Source: an uncultured Bacteroidales bacterium (GTDB taxonomy: Bacteria; Bacteroidota; Bacteroidia; Bacteroidales; UBA932). Taken from it: a DNA stretch of 64,000 nucleotides. A model generated the notes under the pieces. It ran no database searches. It was not told the DNA's origin and saw only the letters and a list, made by a program, of their open reading frames with translations. The position numbers and the translations under genes are program-made. The DNA lies in contig CALUSC010000004.1 of assembly GCA_944323345.1 (NCBI GenBank), forward strand, positions 1 to 64,000, read 5' to 3'. Each line of letters begins with the position of its first letter. Within the stretch, counting starts at the first letter, position 1. Of this stretch, positions 36,125 through 44,349 are shown in pieces.

Positions 36125-38425
36125 ATGAAGAAAATTCTGTTACTGTTAATGGGCATTGTATCTGTCTTGCCGGCATTGGCTTCGGCTTCTCCGGCGGAGA
36201 CGGAAAGCCCGAAAGCGGCCATAGTGATAAGCCGTACTTCATACTTTGCCCGTCAGGGCGAGGTGAGCGGAGCTGCCAAAAGCTGGACTGCCATTGCCAG
36301 TCTGGCAGGACTCCCGTATTCTACGCTTTTTGTAGAAGATCTGGCTTCGGATAATATACTTTCCGATTATGAGGTAGTGGTGCTGTCGCAATGTACGTTT
36401 CTGACGGACAGTGAATATGCCATTATCGACGGATTCGTCGGAAAGCTCCCCGGTTCCGGCTGCAGCCTTATAGTGGATGCTCCTGTCGGACTGTTCGATG
36501 AGCAGGAGGATTACAGGGAAGATCTGACTGTGGATGCGGAACTCGGCATCTCTGTATCTTCCGACTATGTCCCGATAGACGGTTTCAGGCTTAGGGTCTC
36601 CGATAACGGGCATTTCGTTACTGCGGGATATGAAAAGGATGCCGCCGTTTCGAATTATCTGGTTTCGGAACTGCCGGTAATGTCTGTTAACGGCGGACAG
36701 GTGCTTGTGTACATGACAGACGATTCGGCAGCATATCCGTATCTTACCGTGTGTGAAAATGACGGATTCAGGCTGGCTGTGGCGGACGGCCTGTCTTCCG
36801 CGGCGTGTGTAGGAGCCAGTTTCAGGAACTACGCGCCAAAAGGTTTTTTCCCTTCGGAAGTCTATCCGATAATGCGCCGTACGCTGCAGTGGTGCGCCGT
36901 GGATGAAACAGACAAGGCTTTCCCTTCGCTGCTTGTTTCCGGAGGCGATATGACTGCCATCATCCGCGTGGACGGCGATGGCTCGCAGGTGCCTGCGTCC
37001 ATGGACCTCTGCATGACTTATCTTGAAGACATTGCGGATGAAACCGGTGTCCAGGCCATAATGACTTATGTATCGTCGTGGGCTGCAAGGGGCGGATGGC
37101 ATTTCTATGCAGATCATTCACGCAGGCTTCAGGAACAGGGCAGCGCCATAGGGACGCATACCATGAACCATCGTCTGTCCGAGCTCTCCACACAGGAAGA
37201 CTATGCTCTCGAACTCGACGGTTCCAAGGAGGAAATCCGCGCAGGCCTGTCATCATGCGGCTATGATCCGGGTGAAATCCGTTTTCTCGTAAACCCCGGC
37301 GACGGTGCGGCGATGCACGACTACGGAAAATTTGCCGGAAAATTCGACTTTTTCCTGACTCATGGCCTCGACCAGTCATTGCCTGTGGCATACGGAGTCC
37401 TTACATGGTTTACGGACGGGAAGCCTTTCCCTGTGGCGAACGACGGCCCGTCTCCTGACTACCAGTGGTTCTACGACTCTACCTGGTCATACACTGCTTC
37501 CGAGGTCGCCGATTATGAACGTGCCGTACTCGACCATCTGTGCGGTACTGTAGGAAATGGCGTGATATTCAACGCGATGTGGCATGACTACGGTATGAGC
37601 AAGATGCTTGCGGGCGAGCCGCGCAATGTCACCGAAATCATCAGGAAAGGAACCAGGATTATCAATGACGACAATTCATGGTATTATGAAACGATGCGCA
37701 ATTTCTGGAATACTCATGACATCTACTGTCCCGAACCTGCTGAACTGGCAGCCAAGATGCTTTTGCAGGCCGGAGCCGCCGTGTCCTGGTCTTCCGAAGG
37801 GGATGTCCTGACGGTCAGAATAAGTTTTCCCGAAGCTGATTTTGAAAAATATGCACCTTATGCAGGAGGTATGGCTCTTGGTCTGAACGGAGCGACCATA
37901 GCTTCGGTAGAGATGGACGGGCAGCCGTATTATGCTTTCTCTGACGACAAAATCATACTTCCTGTCCCTGATTCCCCTGAAACGGTATTTTCGATACATA
38001 CGGGAAATGCCGCGGACGGTCCGCGCCTGACCTATTCGTCGAAAGTCCTGAACGGCCTGGACTATGACGGGAATGTACTTACGGCGGAATTCAACACCCG
38101 TTCCGTCGCGCGCTTCAGGTTCGATACCGAGCTTCCTTCAGTCCTCGTCGGTGCCAGTTCTTTCGATATCCCTTACGGCAGCAGTTCCGTATCCGGGCGG
38201 CTCGAAGGTTCCGGAAAAGTCAGTCTCGTGCCTGTCGGTTCCAGGATAAGGATTCAGTCTTCCACACTTCCGCTGGCTTCGGCAGAGTCCGGTGAATCCG
38301 GCCTGGCGGTGACTGTAATGTCCAACGGGTCAAGGCATAATAAAATAGTATACAATGTGGACGGTGTCAGGAAGGTCCTCGATATTCCGGCATTTGAAGG
38401 GAAGAAAACCATAACGCTAAAGTGA
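36125..38425 (+). CDS. Secreted polysaccharide-deacetylase-like multidomain protein
   Basis: 766 aa with a Sec signal peptide (cleavage near ASA-SP). Residues ~30-260 resemble a ThuA/glutamine-amidotransferase-like or trimerisation-like Rossmann domain (AAIVISRTSYF, VVVLSQCTFLTDSE). Residues ~270-560 look like a NodB/CE4 deacetylase: IIRVDGDGS supplies an Asp pair and GTHTMNH around residue 343 is the metal-binding HxxxH-type motif, later followed by MWHDYG. The C-terminal ~200 residues are beta-rich. CE4 enzymes remove N- or O-acetyl groups from polysaccharides, which would fit a locus whose cytoplasmic genes point to galactosamine. I am confident in the motif, less in the boundaries. The stop overlaps the next start (ATGA). 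Confidence 0.7.
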   Translation: MKKILLLLMGIVSVLPALASASPAETESPKAAIVISRTSYFARQGEVSGAAKSWTAIASLAGLPYSTLFVEDLASDNILSDYEVVVLSQCTFLTDSEYAIIDGFVGKLPGSGCSLIVDAPVGLFDEQEDYREDLTVDAELGISVSSDYVPIDGFRLRVSDNGHFVTAGYEKDAAVSNYLVSELPVMSVNGGQVLVYMTDDSAAYPYLTVCENDGFRLAVADGLSSAACVGASFRNYAPKGFFPSEVYPIMRRTLQWCAVDETDKAFPSLLVSGGDMTAIIRVDGDGSQVPASMDLCMTYLEDIADETGVQAIMTYVSSWAARGGWHFYADHSRRLQEQGSAIGTHTMNHRLSELSTQEDYALELDGSKEEIRAGLSSCGYDPGEIRFLVNPGDGAAMHDYGKFAGKFDFFLTHGLDQSLPVAYGVLTWFTDGKPFPVANDGPSPDYQWFYDSTWSYTASEVADYERAVLDHLCGTVGNGVIFNAMWHDYGMSKMLAGEPRNVTEIIRKGTRIINDDNSWYYETMRNFWNTHDIYCPEPAELAAKMLLQAGAAVSWSSEGDVLTVRISFPEADFEKYAPYAGGMALGLNGATIASVEMDGQPYYAFSDDKIILPVPDSPETVFSIHTGNAADGPRLTYSSKVLNGLDYDGNVLTAEFNTRSVARFRFDTELPSVLVGASSFDIPYGSSSVSGRLEGSGKVSLVPVGSRIRIQSSTLPLASAESGESGLAVTVMSNGSRHNKIVYNVDGVRKVLDIPAFEGKKTITLK

Positions 38426-39834
38426 TGACAGCCATTATGAAAAGAAATATCTTGACTATTGCGGCCACGCTTGCGTGCGTGTGCTGCTTCGCTCAGGCGG
38501 CAGGTCCTGGGAAGATGGAGGAAGTGATATTCCTTCCCGGTGACGAGGATTTCATAAATCCGGAAAGAGGCTTTGTCAGCAACATGTACAGCGATGAGAA
38601 CAAACTGGACATGAATACTCTGGAAATGTTGAAGGCTAACAGGGAATCCATGGTCTGGCGGCAGTTCAACATCGATGATTTCAAGGACAGGGACCTTTCA
38701 CCCAAGTTCCTTGAATCCGTACGCAGGGATTTCGACCTTATCAGAAAGGCCGGCATGAAAGTCATTCCGAGATTCGCCTACTGCAACAGTATCGGAGACG
38801 ATGATGCCTCCCTGGATATGGTCCTGAGGCATATAGACCAGCTTTCCGGTATCCTGAAGGACAATGCCGACATCATCGCTACGATGAATTGCGGTTTCAT
38901 AGGGGCATGGGGCGAGATGCATTCGTCCACACACGGCCTCGACAAGCCTGACAGCATGAAAATCATAATCGACGCCCTGCTGGATATCCTGCCTCCGGAA
39001 AGGACGGTGCAGGTGCGTTATCCTACCTGCAAGGCGGAAATCTTCGGAGGCCGGACCGAGCCGATCACTCTCGAAGAGGCCTTTTCGGGCAAGCCTTATG
39101 CACGCGTGGCGCATCACAATGACTGTTTCCTCGCCAGTCCTACCGATGTGGGTACCTACCGTACCGATATAGCCAGGGAAAAGGCATTCCTGAATGTCGA
39201 GACCCTCTATACACCGATGGGCGGAGAGACCTGCAATCCCCGCAAGAACTATCCGGTGACTTATGACAAGACCATCGGCGAGATGGAAATGATGCACTGG
39301 TCATATCTGAATTCGAGATATTCCCTGAAAATCATGGATCAGTGGAGAGAGGACGGATATTATGATGAAGTTTCCAAAAGGTTGGGATACAGACTGGAGC
39401 TGGTTTACGGCAGATACCAGACCGAATCTGCTCCGGGAGCTGCGTTCAATCTGACTCTTTCCCTGACCAATACAGGTTTTGCCTCGCCGTACAATCCGAG
39501 GATGGTGGAACTCGTGATCAAGGGAAAGCAGACAGGCGAGAAATACAAGGTCATTCTTCCTCAGGATCCGCGTTTCTGGTTCCCGGATACGGAAATCGAG
39601 TTTTCTTACGCCATAGGTCTTCCGGAAGATATAGCCTGCGATGAATACGAGGTGTACCTCAATCTTCCCGATCCGATGGAAAGACTGTACGACAGACCGG
39701 AATATTCCATCCGCCTGGCCAATTCCGGAGTCGTTTTCACTCCGGAAGGGTACAATGACCTGGGGATTTCCTTCAGGGTGACGGACAAGCCGGCTCCGGC
39801 TCATAATACGTTTCTGAAATTCAAGAAGATATAA
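38422..39834 (+). CDS. DUF4874/DUF4832-like secreted protein (copy 1)
   Basis: 470 aa, or 465 from Met6, with a Sec signal peptide ending AQAA. The N-terminal barrel begins at the diagnostic FINPERGFVSNM, has MKVIPRFAYCNS and NCGFIGAWGEMHSS, and continues through HHNDCFLASPTDVGTY and MGGETCNP. The C-terminal beta domain starts at LGYRLELVYGRYQ, with FNLTLSLTNTGFASPYNPR. This architecture matches DUF4874 followed by DUF4832. The domains are uncharacterised to my knowledge; the barrel with an invariant WGE and a PUL setting suggest glycosidase or lyase activity. Two further copies lie at 52322-53731 and 53743-55215. The stop overlaps the alkaline phosphatase start by one base. Confidence 0.8.
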   Translation: MMTAIMKRNILTIAATLACVCCFAQAAGPGKMEEVIFLPGDEDFINPERGFVSNMYSDENKLDMNTLEMLKANRESMVWRQFNIDDFKDRDLSPKFLESVRRDFDLIRKAGMKVIPRFAYCNSIGDDDASLDMVLRHIDQLSGILKDNADIIATMNCGFIGAWGEMHSSTHGLDKPDSMKIIIDALLDILPPERTVQVRYPTCKAEIFGGRTEPITLEEAFSGKPYARVAHHNDCFLASPTDVGTYRTDIAREKAFLNVETLYTPMGGETCNPRKNYPVTYDKTIGEMEMMHWSYLNSRYSLKIMDQWREDGYYDEVSKRLGYRLELVYGRYQTESAPGAAFNLTLSLTNTGFASPYNPRMVELVIKGKQTGEKYKVILPQDPRFWFPDTEIEFSYAIGLPEDIACDEYEVYLNLPDPMERLYDRPEYSIRLANSGVVFTPEGYNDLGISFRVTDKPAPAHNTFLKFKKI

Positions 39835-40964
39835 TGAAGAATCTTTTTTATGCTGCAGTTGTCCCGGTGTTCTGGTGCGTGTGCGTCGCTGCTGAATGCC
39901 AGGAGCTGCAGTACTATACGTCACCGGCCGGATATGAGCCGGTGCAGGTGGAGTCTCCTTCCGATGACGCCGCTGTAAGGAATATTATCCTGATGATCGG
40001 CGACGGCATGGGGCTGGAACAGATAAGCTGTGCATGGGTCGCCAACCGGGGGAAACTGAATGTGGACAATATGCCTGTCACAGGTATTTCCCGTACATAC
40101 AGTGCGGACAGGCTTGTCACCGATTCGGCTGCGGGCGGCACTGCACTTTCATGCGGAAGCAAGACGGATAACGGTCATGTCGGCGTGGCGCCGGACGGTA
40201 CTGAACTGGTCTCCGTCTTTACGAAGGCCCGGGCTGCCGGGAAACTGACCGGAGTAGTGACCACATGCAGGCTGAATGATGCCACTCCGGCGGCTTTCTG
40301 CTGTCACAATCCTGACCGGGATGAAGCCGAAGCCATTGTCGCCGATTACCTCGACTGCGGGGTGGATTACATTGCCGGAGGCGGACTCCGGTATTGGCAG
40401 GGCCGTGAAGACGGCCGCGACATCATAAAGGAAATGGCGGCGAAGGGATACGGGACAGCTTTGTCGTGGAGTGCCCTCGACGGGATTGATTCCCTTCCGG
40501 TGGTGGCGGTGCTTGCTGACCTGGAATTGCCGGAGGCATCCGAGAGGGGAGACCTGTACAGGGACATGGTGGCGAAAGGAATCGGAATGCTGTCGCGCGA
40601 GAGCGGTGATGCCGGTTTCGTGATGATGCTGGAAGGTTCATGCATAGATGACTGGTGCCACGCCGGGAATATCGGGAAGGCTGTGGAAGAGATGCTGGAT
40701 TTCGACAGGACTCTCGGAGATGTGCTGGAATGGGCTGCCGCAGACGGGCATACTCTGGTCGTGGTGACGGCTGACCATGCTACCGGCGCCCTTACTCTGC
40801 AGGACGGGAATCTGGCGGAAGGAAGGGTAGGTGTGGCATTCGGCAACGACGGACATAACGGTATCGCTGTTCCTTACTATGTTTTCGGACCGGGTTCGTC
40901 ACGTTTCGGAGGTATACTGGAAAATTCGGAACTCGGAGCCCTGATAGCCTCTTTCATAGAGTGA
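39834..40964 (+). CDS. Alkaline phosphatase family protein
   Basis: 376 aa with a signal peptide. The alkaline phosphatase active site is intact: NIILMIGDGMGLEQ (metal-binding Asp), VTDSAAGGTALSCG (nucleophilic Ser, about residue 98), EGSCIDDWCHAGN and VVVTADHATGAL (metal His/Asp). The enzyme would hydrolyse phosphomonoesters in the periplasm. At 376 aa it is shorter than E. coli PhoA. Being the last gene of PUL block A, coupled to the DUF4832 gene, it may remove phosphate from a phosphorylated glycan rather than serve phosphate starvation. It converges on the second DeoR gene with 12 bp between stops. Confidence 0.93.
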   Translation: MKNLFYAAVVPVFWCVCVAAECQELQYYTSPAGYEPVQVESPSDDAAVRNIILMIGDGMGLEQISCAWVANRGKLNVDNMPVTGISRTYSADRLVTDSAAGGTALSCGSKTDNGHVGVAPDGTELVSVFTKARAAGKLTGVVTTCRLNDATPAAFCCHNPDRDEAEAIVADYLDCGVDYIAGGGLRYWQGREDGRDIIKEMAAKGYGTALSWSALDGIDSLPVVAVLADLELPEASERGDLYRDMVAKGIGMLSRESGDAGFVMMLEGSCIDDWCHAGNIGKAVEEMLDFDRTLGDVLEWAAADGHTLVVVTADHATGALTLQDGNLAEGRVGVAFGNDGHNGIAVPYYVFGPGSSRFGGILENSELGALIASFIE

Positions 40965-40976
40965 GGTCGTAGGGTA

Positions 40977-41759
40977 TCAGTCATCGAGGTTCGCGATGTA
41001 CAGCCTGACCCCGGCTTTCTTGACATCTGGGCGCAGTCTTGCAGGAAACTTCTTGTCGGATATGATGGCATCGATGTCTTCGAGTCTGCATATATGTGCG
41101 AAACTGCGTTTCTGGCACTTCGAGTAGTCGAATACCGCGATTACTTCCTTCGACATCGAGATCATGGTCTGGTTCAGGTTCGCTTCTTCCAGATTAGGGG
41201 TGGAAATGCCGTTGGATATCGAAAAACTGTCTACTCCGAGGAAAAGTTTGTCGCAGAAGAATGATTTGAGGCTGGCTTCCGCCGTAGGACCGACCGTAGA
41301 CAGTGAGGTCTCGCGGATGTGCCCTCCGAGCAGAATCACCATGAATCTTTCATACTTAAGCAGTTCTATGGCAATATTGACCGCGTTTGTGACTATGGTG
41401 AGATTCGAGAACCGGTGCAGGTTCCTGGCGATTTCGAGCGTTGTGGTCCCGGAGTCGAGCAGTATGGTTTCCCCGTCGTTGATCAGGGATGCCGCCAGCT
41501 TGCCGATGCCTTCCTTTTCACGTACATTGTCATACTTCTTGGATGAAATGGGGATGTCATAACCCCTGTTCGTGTCGGGAATTTTCATGGCTCCTCCACG
41601 GGTCCTGATCAGAAGTCTGGCATTATGCATTATGTTGAGGTCTTTCCGGAGCGAAACTTCCGATATGCCGAATTTTTCCTGCAGTTCTCCGATGGAAACC
41701 CTGTTGTTCTGCTGGATGAGTTGGAGTATCATTGCCCTCCGTTCCTGGGTAGGTATCAT
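40977..41759 (-). CDS. DeoR/GlpR family transcriptional regulator (PUL regulator 2)
   Basis: 260 aa from the start at 41759. A longer in-frame extension reaches into the divergent gene, but it is not DeoR-like, and this start matches the length of the paralog at 23350-24135. The HTH is FGISEVSLRKDLNIM, and the ligand domain has ILLDSGTTTLEIARNL and KLFLGVDSFSISNGISTP. It is divergent from the AgaS-KbaZ-PfkB operon, so it likely represses that operon until a hexose or hexosamine phosphate appears. The intergenic region holds TTTCGAAA/TTTCCGAAA-type sites, and one covers the promoter region of agaS. Confidence 0.93.
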   Translation of the reverse strand: MIPTQERRAMILQLIQQNNRVSIGELQEKFGISEVSLRKDLNIMHNARLLIRTRGGAMKIPDTNRGYDIPISSKKYDNVREKEGIGKLAASLINDGETILLDSGTTTLEIARNLHRFSNLTIVTNAVNIAIELLKYERFMVILLGGHIRETSLSTVGPTAEASLKSFFCDKLFLGVDSFSISNGISTPNLEEANLNQTMISMSKEVIAVFDYSKCQKRSFAHICRLEDIDAIISDKKFPARLRPDVKKAGVRLYIANLDD

Positions 41760-41800
41760 TTCACACGCGCTTTTTATGAAAATAAACTTTCTGTAGATAG

Positions 41801-41936
41801 TTTCGAAACTTTCCGAAAGGGAATCGAAACTTGATAGTAAAGTTAATAAAAGATTAATATATAAGCAAATAAATAAATAATTTTCTGAATTAGAATTAAA
41901 ATTGAAATATATTTTCGTTAGTAAACCTTTCGGAAA
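41801..41936. promoter_or_regulatory. DeoR-type operator sites in the regulator 2/agaS-like region
   Basis: TTTCGAAA at 41801-41808 is followed by CTTTCCGAAAGG at 41809-41820. The sequence CCTTTCGGAAA at 41926-41936 is the exact reverse complement of the last 11 bases of that site, 105 bp away. The distal copy lies at the expected -33 position of the agaS-like promoter. The cores resemble the palindromes beside regulator 1. Paired inverted sites could support looping; this is inference. Confidence 0.6.
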
Positions 41937-41947
41937 TTTACTGATAT

Positions 41948-41955
41948 TAAATTTG
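41948..41955 (+). promoter_or_regulatory. -7 promoter box of the AgaS-KbaZ-PfkB operon
   Basis: TAAATTTG matches TAnnTTTG, 29 bp before the start codon. The -33 region has no clean TTG and is instead occupied by the CCTTTCGGAAA operator-like site. Confidence 0.5.
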
Positions 41956-41984
41956 TAAACATTAAAAACCAAAACCGAACAGAT

Positions 41985-43115
41985 ATGGGAGCAGAGCAGT
42001 TTTATACGTATCGTGAGATCATGCAGCAGCCGGAAGTATGGCTCAAGGAATATGACAGCATAGTGTCTCACAGAAAGGAAATCAGTGATTTCATCGGACG
42101 TTATGTCGGTAAAGGATACGAAGTGGTTTTCACCGGTGCGGGGACATCCGCATATATCGGTGACATGCTTGTATATCTTTTCAGCGACCTCCGTTTTTCT
42201 GCATACAGGGCCGTACCTACTACGGATATCGTGACGCATGGCCACTCACTGTTCATACCTGGCAGGAAGATTCTCCTGGTATCATTCGCCCGTTCCGGAA
42301 ACAGCCCTGAGAGTGTGGCGGCAGTGAACATAGCCAATACGTCCGGTGCCGAAGTCGCCCATATCTTCATTACATGCAATGCGGACGGCCATCTGGCCAG
42401 AATCGCCGGCGATAATCCTCACAACACGCTGCTTCTGCTTCTGCCTCCTGAGACCAACGACCTCAGTCTGGCCATGACGAGCAGTTTCAGTACCATGGCG
42501 ATGGCGGCCATCATGGCGTTCCATGCAGATAATATCGAGGCTGAAAAAGAAGCCGTGGAGAACGTCTCTTCGAATCTTCGCAAGGCGCTGGAAAAATATG
42601 TGCCTGCTCTGGAGGCTGTAGCGCAGAAAGAGTTCCACCGGGCCGTGTTCCTCGGCTCTGCGGCGCTGAAGGGGATTGCAGAGGAAAGTCATCTGAAACT
42701 CCAGGAACTGACTGACGGTGCCGTGATGTGTACTTTCGATTCGTTCCTCGGATTCAGACACGGTCCGAAGGCGGTAGTCAAGGAAGATGCCCTTCTGGTG
42801 TATCTGCTTTCCGATGATCCGCATGTGCGCAAATATGAGATAGATCTGATCCGCCAGGTAAATTCCGTAAACAAGGTGGCGGCCCAGGTGCTCGTATCGT
42901 CCGAACCTGTCGATGTGGAAGGAGTGGACTTCGATGTCCATGTCGTACTGAATCCTGACGGTCTGGAAACGGATGGTTACGGATATGTGCCTTATGTGTT
43001 CGTGGCCCAGATGCTCGGCTTCTTCAAGTCCATTTTCTACGGACTTTCACCGGACGCTCCATCGAAGTCCGGTAATATCCACAGGGTGGTAGAGGGTGTA
43101 ACTATTTATGAATGA
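41985..43115 (+). CDS. agaS: AgaS-like SIS-domain sugar-phosphate isomerase/deaminase
   Basis: 376 aa. Two SIS domains are visible: the first at about residues 40-180 with VVFTGAGTSAYIGD and LVSFARSGNSPESVAA, the second at about 205-350 with VFLGSAALKGIAEE and DSFLGFRHGPKAVV. This pattern matches AgaS, which deaminates and isomerises galactosamine-6-phosphate to tagatose-6-phosphate in GalNAc/galactosamine pathways. It is followed by a tagatose-bisphosphate-aldolase-like subunit and a PfkB kinase, exactly the enzymes needed next. It overlaps the next frame by a few bases. Glucosamine-6-phosphate or a ketose phosphate are alternative substrates. Confidence 0.85.
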   Translation: MGAEQFYTYREIMQQPEVWLKEYDSIVSHRKEISDFIGRYVGKGYEVVFTGAGTSAYIGDMLVYLFSDLRFSAYRAVPTTDIVTHGHSLFIPGRKILLVSFARSGNSPESVAAVNIANTSGAEVAHIFITCNADGHLARIAGDNPHNTLLLLLPPETNDLSLAMTSSFSTMAMAAIMAFHADNIEAEKEAVENVSSNLRKALEKYVPALEAVAQKEFHRAVFLGSAALKGIAEESHLKLQELTDGAVMCTFDSFLGFRHGPKAVVKEDALLVYLLSDDPHVRKYEIDLIRQVNSVNKVAAQVLVSSEPVDVEGVDFDVHVVLNPDGLETDGYGYVPYVFVAQMLGFFKSIFYGLSPDAPSKSGNIHRVVEGVTIYE

Positions 43116-44349
43116 TTATATTATGGCAAAGACAGAAAGATTGCTCAACAGGATTGCTGAGCTTGAAAAGGAAACAGGCGTAAAAAGAACCGTTTTCGCG
43201 GCTTGTCCTAATTCGATGGCTGTGATAAAGGCGGCTTTCAGGGCAGCCAAAAGGAATGACGCTCCGATTTATTTTGCCGCTACGCTGAATCAGATAGACT
43301 GTGACGGCGGTTACACCGGAATGACGCAGGAAGAATTCATAAAGACATTGAAATTCGAGGCGGCAGCAGTGAATTTCAAGGGAATCTATATCGCTGCCAT
43401 CGATCATGGCGGTCCATGGCTGAAGGATATCCAGTCTGTGGAGAAATGGAGTACGGAAGATGCCATGAACGGCGTCAAGAAGTCTTTCGAGGCAGCCATC
43501 GCAGCCGGATACGACCTGATTCATGTAGACCCTACGGTGGATATCAATGTTCCGAAGGGGCAGATAATAGATATCCATGTCGTGGTCAAAAGAACCGTGG
43601 AGCTGATAAGCCATGCCGAGAAATTCAGAAGGGAGTACGGTTATGCCCCTATCTCATACGAAGTGGGAACGGAAGAGGTGCATGGCGGCCTGGCCGACGA
43701 GAAGACTTTCGATACTTTCCTTACCGGTCTGAAATCCGGACTTGCGGAAGCCGGGCTGCCTGATGTATGGCCATGCTTCATCGTCGGCAAGGTGGGTACC
43801 GACCTTCATACCACTACGTTCGATCCTGAGGTCGCCAGGACTCTGACTGCCAAGGTAAGGCCTTACGGCAGCTGGATCAAGGGACATTATACTGACGACG
43901 TTTCCAACCCTGAAGAATATCCGCTCAGCGGCATGGGTGCCGCCAATGTAGGTCCTGAATTCACCATGAGCGAGTATGAAGCCCTTGCTGAACTCGAAGC
44001 GGATGAAAAGGCTCTTTACGAGTCTGGGCAGGTGGCCAAGCTGTCAAAAATGACGGATACGCTCAATTCCCTGGTGCACAAGTCCGGCCGCTGGAAAAAA
44101 TGGCTGCTCGCCGATGAGAAAGGCAAGGACCTCTATGAACTGACTCCTGAACGTTTTACATGGATCGTGAAGACCTGCAGCAGGTATATCTGGCAGAATC
44201 CTGAGGCTATAGCCGCGAGGACCATGCTGTATGCGAATCTCAAGAGGGTGGGCATCGATGCAGAAGAGATAGTCCTCGGCAGGATCGAGCACGATATGGA
44301 CAAGTATTTCACTGCCTTCAATCTTGTAAATCTGAATAAAGTCCTTTGA
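43108..44349 (+). CDS. KbaZ/GatZ-like class II tagatose-1,6-bisphosphate aldolase subunit
   Basis: 413 aa; Met6 (43123) is an alternative start that avoids most of the overlap with agaS. The sequence carries family blocks such as FAACPNSMAVIKAAFRAAK, ATLNQIDCDGGYTGMT, IAAIDHGGPW, HVDPTVD and YEVGTEEVHGG, matching the KbaZ/GatZ (AgaZ) family. In E. coli KbaZ is described as a non-catalytic or chaperone subunit of the KbaY aldolase, but no KbaY/GatY gene is in the window. Either KbaY is elsewhere or this protein acts alone. Its place between a deaminase/isomerase and a kinase supports cleavage of tagatose-1,6-bisphosphate or a related ketose bisphosphate. Confidence 0.85.
   Translation: MNDYIMAKTERLLNRIAELEKETGVKRTVFAACPNSMAVIKAAFRAAKRNDAPIYFAATLNQIDCDGGYTGMTQEEFIKTLKFEAAAVNFKGIYIAAIDHGGPWLKDIQSVEKWSTEDAMNGVKKSFEAAIAAGYDLIHVDPTVDINVPKGQIIDIHVVVKRTVELISHAEKFRREYGYAPISYEVGTEEVHGGLADEKTFDTFLTGLKSGLAEAGLPDVWPCFIVGKVGTDLHTTTFDPEVARTLTAKVRPYGSWIKGHYTDDVSNPEEYPLSGMGAANVGPEFTMSEYEALAELEADEKALYESGQVAKLSKMTDTLNSLVHKSGRWKKWLLADEKGKDLYELTPERFTWIVKTCSRYIWQNPEAIAARTMLYANLKRVGIDAEEIVLGRIEHDMDKYFTAFNLVNLNKVL

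Noticed and set aside
41760-42245. N-terminal extension of the second DeoR gene
   Set aside because: The extension overlaps the divergent agaS-like gene and its promoter, is not DeoR-like, and the paralog starts at the position equivalent to 41759.
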